A stretch of DNA of 64,000 nucleotides from Solimonas fluminis (GTDB lineage: Bacteria > Pseudomonadota > Gammaproteobacteria > Nevskiales > Nevskiaceae). Below the pieces are notes generated by a model, which worked only from the letters and a program-made list of their open reading frames with translations, did not search any database and was not told the origin of the DNA. The stretch is taken from contig NZ_PSNW01000015.1 in NCBI RefSeq assembly GCF_002930645.1, forward strand, positions 44,648 through 108,647. The letters run 5' to 3'. This document shows, one piece after another, positions 33,296 to 42,594 of the stretch (position 1 is the first letter of the stretch; every line of letters starts with the position of its first letter). A program made the position numbers and the translations under genes.

Positions 33296-34504
33296 ATGCA
33301 ACTTACCCACGAGCACCAGGAGCTGTACCGCACCACCAAGCGCTTCGTCGAGGAAGAGCTGAACCCGCAGGTTCCGGAGTGGGAGAAGGCCGGCATCTGG
33401 CCGGCGCACGAGGTGCTCAAGCGCATGGGCGATCTTGGCCTGCTGGGCATCAACAAGCCGGTGGAGAACGGCGGCCTCGGGCTCGACTACTCCTACCAGA
33501 TGATCTTCGCCCAGGCCCTGGGCAACTGCATCTGCGGCGGCGTGCCGATGGGCATCGGCGTGCAGACCGACATGGCCACCCCGGCCCTCGCCCGCTTCGG
33601 CTCGCCGGCGCTGCGCAAGGAATACCTGGACCCGGCGATCCGCGGCGAGATGGTGGTGTCCATCGCCGTGTCCGAGGCCTCCGCCGGCTCCGACGTGGCC
33701 AGCATCAAGACCACGGCCCGGCGCGAAGGCGACGACTACGTGATCAACGGCTCCAAGATGTGGATCACCAACGGCACCCAGTCCGACTGGGCCTGCATGC
33801 TGGTGAACACCGGCGAGGGCAAGCCGCACATGAACAAGTCGCTGATCGTGGTGCCGATGGACGCCAAGGGCATCGACCGCCGGACCAAGCTGGACAAGCT
33901 GGGCATGCGCTCCTCCGACACGGCCATGATCTTCCTGGACAACGTGCGCGTGCCGCGCCGCAACCTGATCGGCAGCGAGGGCATGGGCTTCACGATCCAG
34001 ATGATGCAGTTCCAGGAGGAGCGCCTGTTCGGCGCCGCGTCGGGCATCGACGGCCTGTTCAACCTGATCAAGGAGACCATCGACTACACCGGCCAGCGCC
34101 AGGCCTTCGGCCAGTCGCTGCTGGACAACCAGTCGGTGCACTTCCGCCTGGCCGAGCTGCGCACCGAGGTGGAGTCGCTCAAGGCGCTGATCTACCAGAC
34201 CACCGAGGAATACGTGCTGGGCAAGAAGGCGCCGCAGGAGGTGGCCATGCTGGCCTCCATGTGCAAGCTCAAGATCGGCCGCGTCTCGCGCGAGGTGACC
34301 GACGCCTGCCTGCAGTACTGGGGCGGCCAGGGCTTCATGTGGGACAACAACATCTCCCGCGCCTACCGCGATACCCGCCTGATCTCGATCGGCGGCGGCG
34401 CCGACGAGGTGATGCTGGGCATCATCTGCAAGATGATGAACATCCTGCCGGGCAAGAAGAAGTTCGAGGCCAGGAAGGCCGCAGAAGCGGCAGCGTCGGC
34501 ATAG
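33296..34504 (+). CDS. Acyl-CoA dehydrogenase (AtuD-like)
   Basis: A flavoprotein that forms an alpha-beta double bond in an acyl-CoA, 402 residues. The N-terminal helical domain starts LTHEHQELYRTTKRF. The middle has AVSEASAGSDVASIKTTA and MWITNGTQSDW for FAD binding. The C-terminal domain has QEERLFGAASGI, where the Glu is the probable catalytic base (as in isovaleryl-CoA dehydrogenase), and ISIGGGADEVMLGI. The last motif resembles citronellyl-CoA dehydrogenase AtuD, so a branched substrate is possible. CGGAG before the ATG at 33296 supports the start. It is monocistronic with its own terminator. Confidence 0.85.
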   Translation: MQLTHEHQELYRTTKRFVEEELNPQVPEWEKAGIWPAHEVLKRMGDLGLLGINKPVENGGLGLDYSYQMIFAQALGNCICGGVPMGIGVQTDMATPALARFGSPALRKEYLDPAIRGEMVVSIAVSEASAGSDVASIKTTARREGDDYVINGSKMWITNGTQSDWACMLVNTGEGKPHMNKSLIVVPMDAKGIDRRTKLDKLGMRSSDTAMIFLDNVRVPRRNLIGSEGMGFTIQMMQFQEERLFGAASGIDGLFNLIKETIDYTGQRQAFGQSLLDNQSVHFRLAELRTEVESLKALIYQTTEEYVLGKKAPQEVAMLASMCKLKIGRVSREVTDACLQYWGGQGFMWDNNISRAYRDTRLISIGGGADEVMLGIICKMMNILPGKKKFEARKAAEAAASA

Positions 34505-34538
34505 GACAACAAGGGCGAGAGCCTGGAGGAGACGAGAG

Positions 34539-34558
34539 AGGCGGCCGCAAGGCCGCCT
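34539..34558 (+). terminator. Terminator of the acyl-CoA dehydrogenase gene
   Basis: An eight-base stem with a GCAA loop is followed by TTTTCTTTC. It lies 35 bases after the stop codon. Confidence 0.85.
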
Positions 34559-34597
34559 TTTTCTTTCTCCTGGCGCGGAACGACAGGCACAAAAAAA

Positions 34598-34619
34598 CCG
34601 GGCCCCTTGCGGGGCCCGG
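34598..34619 (-). terminator. Terminator of the tRNA-Val/tRNA-Asp transcript
   Basis: A nine-base GC stem has a GCAA loop on the minus strand and is followed by seven T. It lies 17 bases after the tRNA-Asp CCA end. Confidence 0.88.
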
Positions 34620-34635
34620 CTTCTGCTTCAATAAG

Positions 34636-34712
34636 TGGCGGAGCGGACGGGGCTCGAACCCGCGACCCCCGGCGTGACAGGCCGGTATTCTAACCAACTG
34701 AACTACCGCTCC
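34636..34712 (-). tRNA. tRNA-Asp (GTC)
   Basis: A complete cloverleaf on the minus strand. The acceptor GGAGCGG pairs with CCGCTCC, the anticodon loop is CTGTCAC between CCGGC and GCCGG, and CCA is encoded. It is 11 bases after tRNA-Val. Confidence 0.97.
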
Positions 34713-34723
34713 ACTTTATCTCT

Positions 34724-34799
34724 TGGTGGGTGCTGACGGGATCGAACCGCCGACATTCGCCTTGTAAGGGCGACGCTCTACCAGCTGAGCTAAGCACCC
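34724..34799 (-). tRNA. tRNA-Val (TAC)
   Basis: A complete cloverleaf on the minus strand. The acceptor GGGTGCT pairs with AGCACCC, the anticodon loop is CTTACAA, and CCA is encoded. It lies 54 bases after the HU gene and may be co-transcribed with it. Confidence 0.97.
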
Positions 34800-34853
34800 T
34801 CGAAAACTTCTCGAAACTTGGCAATCCGGTACCGAACGCCCCAGGAGAGCCCG

Positions 34854-35126
34854 CTACTTTACAGCGTCTTTGAGCGCTTTACCAGCCTTGAAGCTCGGAG
34901 TTTTGCTGGCCTTGATCTTCAGGGGGGCGCCGGTCTTGGGGTTGCGGCCGGTACGGGCCTTGCGCTCGCGCACCTGGAAGGTGCCGAAACCGACCAGCGA
35001 AACCTTGTCGCGCTTCTTGAGCGCCTTGGCCACCACTTCAAACAGCGAATCGATCGCGCGGCCGGCATCGGCCTTCGACAGGTCGGCCTTGTCGGCAACC
35101 GCGTTGATCAGATCGGTCTTGTTCAT
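34854..35126 (-). CDS. hupB: DNA-binding protein HU
   Basis: A 90-residue nucleoid protein that bends DNA. It starts [14 protein letters not shown] and has [22 protein letters not shown], the DNA-binding beta arm, and [11 protein letters not shown] at the end. The family and the HU rather than IHF type are clear. Val and Asp tRNAs follow on the same strand, as near hupB in many gammaproteobacteria. lon is not next to it here. Confidence 0.95.
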   Translation of the reverse strand: MNKTDLINAVADKADLSKADAGRAIDSLFEVVAKALKKRDKVSLVGFGTFQVRERKARTGRNPKTGAPLKIKASKTPSFKAGKALKDAVK

Positions 35127-35533
35127 TGACTCATTCCCTCGCAGACGGATTATTTGATACGGCCTGGCGGCCGACTGGTGCTGAATGCGGATTTTCCCGG
35201 GCCGGATGTGACTTTGCCGTGACGGCGACGAAGCCCGCAGGGATGCAGGGGCCCAGGTCCGGCGCTTTATAACAAGCGCCCTGCGAGGCGGTCAACAAAA
35301 CCGCCGATCGCCCGCAAAGCCTTGCGCCATGCGGCTTTCAGGGCAAAAGGCGTGTAGGAAAATCCACTCTGTCCGACCGGGGAGCGCGCGGGCCCGACGA
35401 ACGAGCGCACGCCCGTTCGCCAGCCGTTGGAACATGGGGCCCCATCCGTGGTCACAGCGTGATTGCGGGCAGGGTTGACCGCTCGAACCTTTTGCTACAC
35501 TCCGACCAGATTCAGACTCCAAGCCAATCCCCG
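35127..35533. other. Gene-free region between HU and the TPR/Exb operon
   Basis: No credible gene is seen in 407 bases. The left part is the HU leader and promoter region (TATCAA at 35154-35159 on the minus strand is a possible -10 box). The right part holds the promoter of the next operon. The centre, GC-rich with ACGAACGAGCGC-type sequence, shows nothing that I recognise. Confidence 0.5.
35475..35501 (+). promoter_or_regulatory. Candidate promoter of the TPR/Exb operon
   Basis: TTGACC (35475-35480) is followed after 15 bases by an extended -10 box TGCTACACT (TACACT at 35496-35501). Transcription would begin about 26 bases before the first ATG. The short spacer is offset by the TGC extension. 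Confidence 0.45.
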
Positions 35534-36124
35534 ATGCCCCTCTCCGACTGCCGCAAGTCCGCAGGCCTGATGCTCGTTGCATTGCCCGTTGCGCTGCTCG
35601 CACTGGCCCTGCCGGCGAACGCCGCCAGCCCCAGCGCCGCCGAACTCGAGGAGCAGACGCTCAAGCTCGACCAGGCGGTGCAGGCCTTCAAGAAAGAAGC
35701 CCTGGAGTTCAACACCGAGGCCCAGGGCGTGGAGGACGAGGTGCTGTTCCCGCCGCATGCCCGCCTGTCCGTCTACCTGTCGGTCAAGGTGCCGGGCCTG
35801 CTGCTCAAGGAGGTCAGCGTGACGGTGGACGGCAACGCGCCCCAGACCTTCGCCTATACCGACCGCGATGCCAAGGCGATGCTCTCCGAGGGCCACATGC
35901 AGCGCGTGCTGCGCACCGCCGTGGGCGCGGGCGCGCACCGCATCCGCATCAGCTACAGCGGCCAGATGGCCGATGCCAAGCCCGACGCGCCGCCGGTGGG
36001 CGACAGCTACGAGGCCGTGTTCGACAAGGACCAGCGTGAGACCAACCTCGAATTCAGCATCGCGCGCCGCACGCGCCTGTCCAAGGCCGGCATCTCCATG
36101 ACGCAGTGGAGGCCCAAGAAGTGA
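35534..36124 (+). CDS. Unknown periplasmic protein, first gene of TPR/Exb operon
   Basis: A 196-residue secreted protein with a signal peptide (cut near ANA-AS). A coiled region (about 35-62, AAELEEQTLKLDQAVQAFK) precedes a compact beta domain. The domain contains HARLSVYLSVKVPGLLLKEV and TRDGNAP-like loops, and ends GISMTQWRPKK. No family is recognised. Its stop overlaps the next gene's GTG start (GTGA). The order suggests that it works with the TPR proteins in the periplasm. No strong ribosome binding site is seen before the ATG at 35534. Confidence 0.7.
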   Translation: MPLSDCRKSAGLMLVALPVALLALALPANAASPSAAELEEQTLKLDQAVQAFKKEALEFNTEAQGVEDEVLFPPHARLSVYLSVKVPGLLLKEVSVTVDGNAPQTFAYTDRDAKAMLSEGHMQRVLRTAVGAGAHRIRISYSGQMADAKPDAPPVGDSYEAVFDKDQRETNLEFSIARRTRLSKAGISMTQWRPKK

Positions 36125-37953
36125 AATCCCCGCGCAAACTCCTCTGCGGCGGCCTGGCTGCCGCGGCCGTGCTGGCGGCCGGCGCCGCCGGCGCCGCCGA
36201 ACCCTACGTCGCCGGCACCAGGACCGACCCGCTGGTCCGCAGCGCGATGTTCCTGGACGCCGACGGCCGCTACTTCTCCGCGCTGGTGGAGTTGCTGTCG
36301 GGCAGCCGCGGCAAGGACCCGGCGCGCATGCCGGCCGATTTCCAGTGGCGCCTGGCGGAGAGCTATCTCTCCTTCGGCATGCGCGACGAGGCCGAGGCGA
36401 TCTACCGCAACCTGGCCACCGGCACGCCCGACCCGCTGGTGCTGGCCAAGGCCCGCCTGAAGCTGGCCGAATTCGACTACCAGCGCGGCTACAACGCCGA
36501 GGCCCGCGCCACGCTGCTGCGCATGAAGGAGAAGCTGCCCAAGACCCTGGTCGAGGACTGGCAGGACCTCTACACCCGCGTGCTGATGGCCGAAGGCCGC
36601 TACAGCGAGGCCGCCGAGGCCCTGACCGCCGAGGACAACGCCGGCAAGCTGTCGGAGTACACCCGCTACAACCTGGGCGTGGCGCTGATCAACGACGGCC
36701 GCGCCGCGCAGGGCGTCACGATCCTCGACAAGGTCGGCCGCATGCGCCCGGTCACGGCCGAGGACCTGGCGCTGCGCGACCGCGCCAACCTGACGCTGGG
36801 CTACTGGTTCCTGCAGAACAAGCAGGGCGGCACCGCCAAGCCGGTGTTCTCGCGCATCCGCCTGGAAGGCCCGTTCTCCAACCGCGCCCTGCTGGGCCTG
36901 GGCTGGGCGGAACTGGCCCCCACCGGCGAAAAGACGCGCCGCGTCGAGGTGGGCGACCAGACCAAGGAGGAGAGCCCGTTCTCCAACTTCTCGACGCTGG
37001 GCGTGCTGCTGCGCCCCGGCTTCCTGGAGGACGACATCTTCACCCGCGCCAACCTGCGCAACTTCCGCCTGTCCAAGGCGCGCAAGGACGAGGAGGAGGC
37101 CCTGCGCAAGGCGCTGGTGCCCTGGGTGGAGCTGATCTCGCGCGATCCCATGGACCCGGCCGTGCAGGAAGCCTGGCTGGCCATTCCCTTCACGCTGGAC
37201 CGCCTGGGCGCGCACACGCAGGCGCTGAAGTTCTACGAGCAGGCCATCGGCGAGCTGGAGAAGGGCCGCAAGCGCATGGACGTGGCCATGGACTCGATCC
37301 GCAAGGGCCGCATGGTGGAAACCATCGTGCGCCGCGACATCGACTCCGAGGCCGGCTGGGAGTGGAAGCTCAAGGACCTGCCGGACGCGCCGGAAACCTA
37401 TTTCCTGCAGTCGCTGTTGGCCGAGCACCGCTTCCAGGAAGCGCTGAAGAACTACCGCGACATGCGCATGCTGTCGCGCAACATCGACGCCTGGCGCGGT
37501 CGCATCGACCTGGCCGACAAGAGCTGGACCAGCGTCGAGCGCGAGCCGGCGGTGATCCCGGAGCTGCTGTCGCGCGCCAAGCAGGACAGCGACAATCCCT
37601 TCGCCGGCCTGAAGATCCAGCTGCGCGCCGAGACCAAGCTCTCGGCCCCCGGCGCCTACAGCGGCAAGCTGGCCGCGCCGGCCCCGGCGACGGCGGCGCC
37701 GCTGGCGGTGGCCGCCACGCCGGCCGGCGGCTTCAACGGCCCCTACGAGCGCGCCCAGGGCCTGAAGAAGCGCATGGACACGCTGCGCGGCCTGGCCGAG
37801 CAGATCAGCACCGAGCAGGACGCCCTGCTCAAGGCCATCGCGGTGCGCGAGCTGGCCGGCCAGCAGCGCCAGATCGAGAAGTACCTGATCGAAGCCCGTT
37901 TTGCCCTCGCGCGCCTGTACGACCGCGCGCAGAAAGGTGAGCTCGACAAATGA
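36121..37953 (+). CDS. TPR-repeat periplasmic protein
   Basis: A 610-residue protein with a signal peptide (cut near GAA-EP). Helical repeats of TPR type run through about 40-330 (for example LAEFDYQRGYNAEARATLLRM and ALTAEDNAGKLSEYTRYNLG). A later helical region and a C-terminal coiled coil (about 550-605) follow. The start is the GTG at 36121 overlapping the upstream stop; the open frame to 36106 lies in the previous gene. It overlaps the next gene by four bases (ATGA). TPR proteins act as scaffolds, and here it probably assembles an envelope complex. Confidence 0.75.
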   Translation: MKSPRKLLCGGLAAAAVLAAGAAGAAEPYVAGTRTDPLVRSAMFLDADGRYFSALVELLSGSRGKDPARMPADFQWRLAESYLSFGMRDEAEAIYRNLATGTPDPLVLAKARLKLAEFDYQRGYNAEARATLLRMKEKLPKTLVEDWQDLYTRVLMAEGRYSEAAEALTAEDNAGKLSEYTRYNLGVALINDGRAAQGVTILDKVGRMRPVTAEDLALRDRANLTLGYWFLQNKQGGTAKPVFSRIRLEGPFSNRALLGLGWAELAPTGEKTRRVEVGDQTKEESPFSNFSTLGVLLRPGFLEDDIFTRANLRNFRLSKARKDEEEALRKALVPWVELISRDPMDPAVQEAWLAIPFTLDRLGAHTQALKFYEQAIGELEKGRKRMDVAMDSIRKGRMVETIVRRDIDSEAGWEWKLKDLPDAPETYFLQSLLAEHRFQEALKNYRDMRMLSRNIDAWRGRIDLADKSWTSVEREPAVIPELLSRAKQDSDNPFAGLKIQLRAETKLSAPGAYSGKLAAPAPATAAPLAVAATPAGGFNGPYERAQGLKKRMDTLRGLAEQISTEQDALLKAIAVRELAGQQRQIEKYLIEARFALARLYDRAQKGELDK

Positions 37954-40775
37954 ATAACAGGATGTTGCCCTTCGCGCTCACCGCGATCGCGCTGGCGCTG
38001 GCGGCCTGCTCCCAGCAGCCGATCAAGGGGGCTTCGCCGCGCATCGGCAAGGCCATCGGCAAGCTCGACGAGCCGACCCAGGAAAAGCTGCCGATCATCA
38101 CCTCCGAGCCGATCGCCACGGACCCGCAGAAGGCCGCGGACAACTACCGCGCGCTGCTGGACCTGCAGCCCGACCTCGACACCAAGGCCGAGGCCAAGCG
38201 CCGCCTGGCCGACCTCACCGTGCAGATCGAGGACGGCAAGGGCAACACCGGCGAGAGCAACCAGGCCCTCAAGGAGTCGATCAAGTTCTACAACGAACTG
38301 CTGAACGACCGCCCCGAGGACAAGAACAACGACCGCGTCTTCTACCAGCTGGCCCGCGCCTACCAGAACGTGGGCGACGTCAACGCGGCGATCGACACCC
38401 TGCGCCGCCTGACCGAGCGCCACCCGGATTCCGAGCTGGCCGGCGACGCGCATTTCCGCCGGGCCGAGCTGCTATTCCTGACCAAGCGCTACGCCGAGTC
38501 GGAGGTGGAGTACAAGACGGTGATGGACCTGGGCGACCAGACCCAGTTCTTCCAGCACGCGCAGTACAAGTACGGCTGGAGCCAGTACAAGCAGGCCAAG
38601 TTCGAGGAAGCCGTGGGCACCTTCTTCGCGATCCTGGATCGCGAGCTGCCGGCCGGCGAACAGTACGAGACCGACAAGGCGCTGTCCGGCGTCGACAAGG
38701 GCAAGTACGACATGGCCAAGGACTCGCTGCGCGTCGTGACACTGTCCTTCGTGCAGCTGGGCGGCGGCAAGGCGCTGAACGACTACCTGGCCCAGCACGG
38801 CGATCCGCGTTTCTACCCGCTGGTCTACGCCGCCCTGGGCGAGACGCTGCTGGAGAAGGAGCGCTACACCGACGCCGCCGAGACCTACAGCGCCTTCATC
38901 GAGCGCTATCCGCGCTCGCCGCGCGCGCCGGCCTTCCAGACCCGCGTGATCAAGGCCTATTCCGAGGGCGGCTTCCGTGACATCGTGGTGCGCGAGAAGG
39001 AACGCTACGCGGTCACCTACGACCCGGCCGCGCCCTACTGGGGCGGCCAGCCGGCGACGCAGGAAGTGCTGACCGAGCTGCGCTCGCACATGGAGGACCT
39101 GGCCAAGCACTACCACGCCCTGGCGCAGAAGGACCCGGCCGCGCAGAAGCCGTCGTTCCTGGTGGCGGCCAAGTGGTACAAGCGCATCATCGAGGTCTAC
39201 CCCAAGGACCCGCGCATCACCGACATCAACTTCCTGCTCGGCGACGCGCTGCTCGACGGTGGCCAGACGCTGGAAGCGGCGAAGGAATACAGCAAGACCG
39301 CCTACGACTACCCGCCGCACACCAAGTCCGGCGAGGCGGCCTACGCCGGCGTGCTGGCCTACCAGAAGTACGCCAAGGAAGTGCCGGCGGCCGACCGCGC
39401 CGGCGGCGCGCTGCGCCAAGCGATCGACGCCAGCCTGAAGATGGCCGATACCTTCCCGGGCCATCCCAGGACGCTGCCGGTGCTGACGCAGTCCGCGCTG
39501 GACCTGTACGAGCTCAAGGCCTACGACGAGGCCATCAAGGTGGCCGATCGCGTGATCAAGGCCCCGGGCAACGTGGCGCAGGACCTGCGCCGCACCGCCT
39601 GGAGCGTGACCGGCGACTCGCATTTCGCCCAGAAGCGCTACCCGGACGCCGAGAAGGCCTTCTCCGAGGAGCTCAGGCTCACCGCGCCGAACAGCCCGGC
39701 CCACGCCGAGGTGACCGAGCAGCTGGCCGCGTCGATCTACAAGCAGGGCGAGGCCGCGCGCGAGGCCAAGGACCTGCGCACCGCCGCCAACCAGTTCCTG
39801 CGCGTCGGCCAGGTCACGCCGCGGGCCAAGATCCGCGCCACCGCCGACTACGACGCCGCCGCCGCGCTGATGCAGCTGGAGGACTGGCCCAAGGCCGCCC
39901 AGGTGCTGGAGGGCTTCCGCGGCATGTTCCCGGGCCATGCCCTGGAAGCCGACGTGGACAAGAAGCTGGCCGTGGCCTACCACAAGGACAACAAGCCGGC
40001 GCAGGCCGCCGCCGCCTACCGCCGCATCTCGATGCGCGCCACCGAGGCGGTGGATACGCGCATGGAGGCCGCCTGGCTGTCCGCCACGCTGTACGACGAG
40101 GCCAAGATGCCGGCCGAGACGGCCCAGGGCTACGAGACCTACGTGCGCCAGTTCCCGCGGCCGCTGGCCCGCGCGGTGGACGCCCGCCAGCGCCTGGTGG
40201 AACTGGCCCGCGTGCGCGGCGACAGCGCCGCCGAGACGCTGTGGCTGCGCGAGATCGTGCAGGCCGACGACACCGCCGGCGCCGAACGCACCGACCGCAC
40301 CCGCTCGCTGGCCGCCCAGGCCAGCCTGGCGCTGGGCCGCATGAGCGCGGCGCAGGCCCGGTCGCTGCGCCTGACCGCGCCGGTGGAGAAGACGCTGCCG
40401 GCCAAGAAGCAGGCGATGGAAACCGCGGTGCTGGCCCTGAACAAGGCGGTCAGCTACGGCTTTGCCGAGATCACCACCGCCGCGACCTACGAACTGGGCA
40501 CGCTGCAGCAGGACTTCGGCAAGGCGCTGATGGAGTCGGAGCGTCCGCGCAACCTCAAGGACCTGGAGCTGGAGCAGTACAACCTGCTGCTGGAAGAACA
40601 GGCCCTGCCGTTCGAGGAGAAGGCCATCGCCGCCTGGGAAGCCAACCTCAAGCGCATCCCGCAGGGGGTCTACGACGAATGGGTCGCGAAAAGCGCCAAG
40701 GCGCTGGCCGCGATCGCGCCGGCCAAGTACGGCAAGCGTGAGAAGGGCGAGGATCGTTATGAAAGCCTCAAGTAA
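37950..40775 (+). CDS. Large TPR lipoprotein
   Basis: A 941-residue predicted lipoprotein with the lipobox LAAC (Cys20), so it is anchored in the outer (or inner) membrane. It is almost wholly TPR/Sel1-like helical repeats, for example YQLARAYQNVGDVNAAIDTL, FRRAELLFLTKRYAESEVEY and LLGDALLDGGQTLEAAKEYS. This is like large TPR components of gliding and secretion machines. The start overlaps the upstream stop (ATGA). It overlaps the next gene by 17 bases. No enzyme motif was found, so a structural role is inferred. Confidence 0.78.
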   Translation: MNNRMLPFALTAIALALAACSQQPIKGASPRIGKAIGKLDEPTQEKLPIITSEPIATDPQKAADNYRALLDLQPDLDTKAEAKRRLADLTVQIEDGKGNTGESNQALKESIKFYNELLNDRPEDKNNDRVFYQLARAYQNVGDVNAAIDTLRRLTERHPDSELAGDAHFRRAELLFLTKRYAESEVEYKTVMDLGDQTQFFQHAQYKYGWSQYKQAKFEEAVGTFFAILDRELPAGEQYETDKALSGVDKGKYDMAKDSLRVVTLSFVQLGGGKALNDYLAQHGDPRFYPLVYAALGETLLEKERYTDAAETYSAFIERYPRSPRAPAFQTRVIKAYSEGGFRDIVVREKERYAVTYDPAAPYWGGQPATQEVLTELRSHMEDLAKHYHALAQKDPAAQKPSFLVAAKWYKRIIEVYPKDPRITDINFLLGDALLDGGQTLEAAKEYSKTAYDYPPHTKSGEAAYAGVLAYQKYAKEVPAADRAGGALRQAIDASLKMADTFPGHPRTLPVLTQSALDLYELKAYDEAIKVADRVIKAPGNVAQDLRRTAWSVTGDSHFAQKRYPDAEKAFSEELRLTAPNSPAHAEVTEQLAASIYKQGEAAREAKDLRTAANQFLRVGQVTPRAKIRATADYDAAAALMQLEDWPKAAQVLEGFRGMFPGHALEADVDKKLAVAYHKDNKPAQAAAAYRRISMRATEAVDTRMEAAWLSATLYDEAKMPAETAQGYETYVRQFPRPLARAVDARQRLVELARVRGDSAAETLWLREIVQADDTAGAERTDRTRSLAAQASLALGRMSAAQARSLRLTAPVEKTLPAKKQAMETAVLALNKAVSYGFAEITTAATYELGTLQQDFGKALMESERPRNLKDLELEQYNLLLEEQALPFEEKAIAAWEANLKRIPQGVYDEWVAKSAKALAAIAPAKYGKREKGEDRYESLK

Positions 40776-41490
40776 GCTGCAGCTGGCGCTGGTGCTGGCG
40801 CTGGGCGCGGCCGTATCCGCGTGCAAGACCTCGCCGGAGCGGCCGGCGCCGCCGGACCGCCCCGGCCCCGAGGCCACCGCGCCCAAGCCGCCCGACAAGG
40901 GCGACCCGAAGGCGCGCTTCTCCGCGGCGCTGGAGCAGCTCAAGGGCAAGCAGTTCCAGGAGGCCGAGGAGGCGCTGGTGGCGCTGACCAAGGACTTCCC
41001 GGAGTACTCCGGTCCCTGGACCAACCTGGGCATCATCTACTTCAACTCCAACCGCAAGGGCCCGGCGGCCGCGGCCTTCAACAAGGCGGCGGTGCTGAAC
41101 CAGGACAACGCGGTGGCCTTCAACTACCTCGGCATGCTGGCGCGCGAGTCCCGGGACTACCCCCGCGCCCAGATGGCCTACGAAAAGGCACTGAAGCTCG
41201 AGCCGGACAACGCCCTGGTGCACTACAACCTGGCGATCCTGCTGGACGAGTACCTCAAGCGCCCGGCCGACGCCCTGCCCCACTACAAGGACTACCAGCG
41301 GCTGTCCGGCAAGCAGGACCTCAAGGTGATCGCCTGGGTCGCCGAGATCGAGGCCAGCCTGGCCAAGGCCGCGCCGCCCGCGGCCCCGGCCGTGGCCCCT
41401 TCGGCGCCCCGGGTGGCGCCGGCCGGCCCGCCGCAGCCGAAGAGCGGTGCCGCACAGGCGCGACCGCGCGCCGCGGAGCAAGCAAAATGA
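40759..41490 (+). CDS. TPR lipoprotein
   Basis: A 243-residue predicted lipoprotein (lipobox VSAC, Cys22) with a Pro-rich linker. Three to four TPR units span about 50-190, including PGPWTNLGIIYFNSNRKGPA-like and NALVHYNLAILLDEYLKRPA segments. A Pro/Ala-rich tail follows. I start it at the ATG at 40759 inside the end of the large TPR gene; the longer frame has no signal peptide at its end. Its stop overlaps the next ATG (ATGA). It is a second small TPR adaptor of the same machine. Confidence 0.75.
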   Translation: MKASSKLQLALVLALGAAVSACKTSPERPAPPDRPGPEATAPKPPDKGDPKARFSAALEQLKGKQFQEAEEALVALTKDFPEYSGPWTNLGIIYFNSNRKGPAAAAFNKAAVLNQDNAVAFNYLGMLARESRDYPRAQMAYEKALKLEPDNALVHYNLAILLDEYLKRPADALPHYKDYQRLSGKQDLKVIAWVAEIEASLAKAAPPAAPAVAPSAPRVAPAGPPQPKSGAAQARPRAAEQAK

Positions 41491-41870
41491 GGACCGTGAA
41501 AGCTTTATTTCCCGCCCTGATTCTGGCAATGTCCTGCGCCGCCCAGGCCCAGGACGAGTTGCCTGCGATAGGCGCCGGCCAGCCGGTGGCCCCCGCCCCC
41601 TCCCAGGCCGCGCCCAAGGGGCCGGCGGTCAAGGAACAGACGGTGGGCACGAACATCTTCGCCGGCGAAAAGGAATCGCCGATCGGGCTCTACATCATGC
41701 CCTGGCGCGAGTCGCCGGCCGAGCGCGACATCGACCGCCCGGCGCGGCTGCTGCAGGAGCAGGTGCTGCCGGTGGACCGCGTGGTGTTCGAGCGCCAGCT
41801 GGAGTACTACGACGCGCTCTCGGGCGCGCTGAAGAGCAAGGGCCTGGTCACGCCGCAGGAACGCAACTAG
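41487..41870 (+). CDS. Small periplasmic protein of unknown function
   Basis: A 127-residue secreted protein with a signal peptide (cut near AQA-QD), a Pro/Ala-rich stretch and a conserved-looking core. The core contains GTNIFAGEKESPIGLYIMPW, then SPAERDIDRPARLLQEQVLP. No family is recognised. It is coupled to the TPR lipoprotein by ATGA and precedes exbB by 57 bases. The place between TPR and Exb genes suggests a link between the inner-membrane motor and the periplasmic scaffold. Confidence 0.65.
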   Translation: MRTVKALFPALILAMSCAAQAQDELPAIGAGQPVAPAPSQAAPKGPAVKEQTVGTNIFAGEKESPIGLYIMPWRESPAERDIDRPARLLQEQVLPVDRVVFERQLEYYDALSGALKSKGLVTPQERN

Positions 41871-41927
41871 GCCGGCCGTTTTCGTTTTCCCGATTTCAGA
41901 CGCATTGCGACACTAGAGGATTCAATC

Positions 41928-42563
41928 ATGGATTTCTTCGCCACCATTCTGCATTTCTTCCAGCAGGGCGGCCTCTTCATGTACCCCATCGCGCTGGTCG
42001 CGGTCTGCGCCATCGCGATCACGATCGAGCGCTGGTTCTTCCTGCGCCGCGTGCAGAAGGAGAACGCCGTGCTCTGGGCCGAAGTGGCCCCGCTGATCGC
42101 CCAGGGTGACCTGGACTCCGCCGCCCGCGTGACCGAGGGCTCCGACACCGCCATCGCCCGCATCATCAGCAACGGCATCACCCAGGCCCGCATCGAGAAC
42201 AAGCGCAGCGAGATCGAAGTCGCCGCCGAGGAAGGCCTGATGGAAGTGCTGCCGGCGATCGAGAAGCGCACCCACTACCTGGGCACCTTCTCCAACATGT
42301 CGACCCTGCTGGGCCTGCTGGGCACGGTCATCGGCCTGATCGGGTCCTTCGCCGCCCTGGGCGCCGCCGACCCGGCCGAGAAGGCCGACCTGCTCTCCAA
42401 GGGCATCTCGGAGGCCATGAACTGCACCGCCTTCGGCCTGATGGTGGCGATCCCGTCCCTGCTGCTGCACTCCTACCTGCAGAGCCGCACGACCGAACTG
42501 ATCGACGGCCTCGAGGCCGTGGCCGGCAAGTTCGTCAACGCGCTCAGCAGCCGCCGCCGCTAA
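41928..42563 (+). CDS. ExbB/TolQ/MotA family proton channel
   Basis: A 211-residue inner-membrane protein with three helices (about 16-36, 115-140, 160-180). It has a cytoplasmic loop, as in ExbB/TolQ. LGTFSNMSTLLGLLGTVIGLIGSFAALG is the typical second helix region, and NCTAFGLMVAIPSLLLHSY the third. It forms the proton-driven motor with the two ExbD proteins that follow. It starts 57 bases after the small periplasmic gene, so the operon may have an internal start here. It differs from standard ExbB by its TPR-rich company. Confidence 0.9.
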   Translation: MDFFATILHFFQQGGLFMYPIALVAVCAIAITIERWFFLRRVQKENAVLWAEVAPLIAQGDLDSAARVTEGSDTAIARIISNGITQARIENKRSEIEVAAEEGLMEVLPAIEKRTHYLGTFSNMSTLLGLLGTVIGLIGSFAALGAADPAEKADLLSKGISEAMNCTAFGLMVAIPSLLLHSYLQSRTTELIDGLEAVAGKFVNALSSRRR

Positions 42564-42594
42564 GCCCCCTTCGCAGTCCTCACGCGAGATTCCG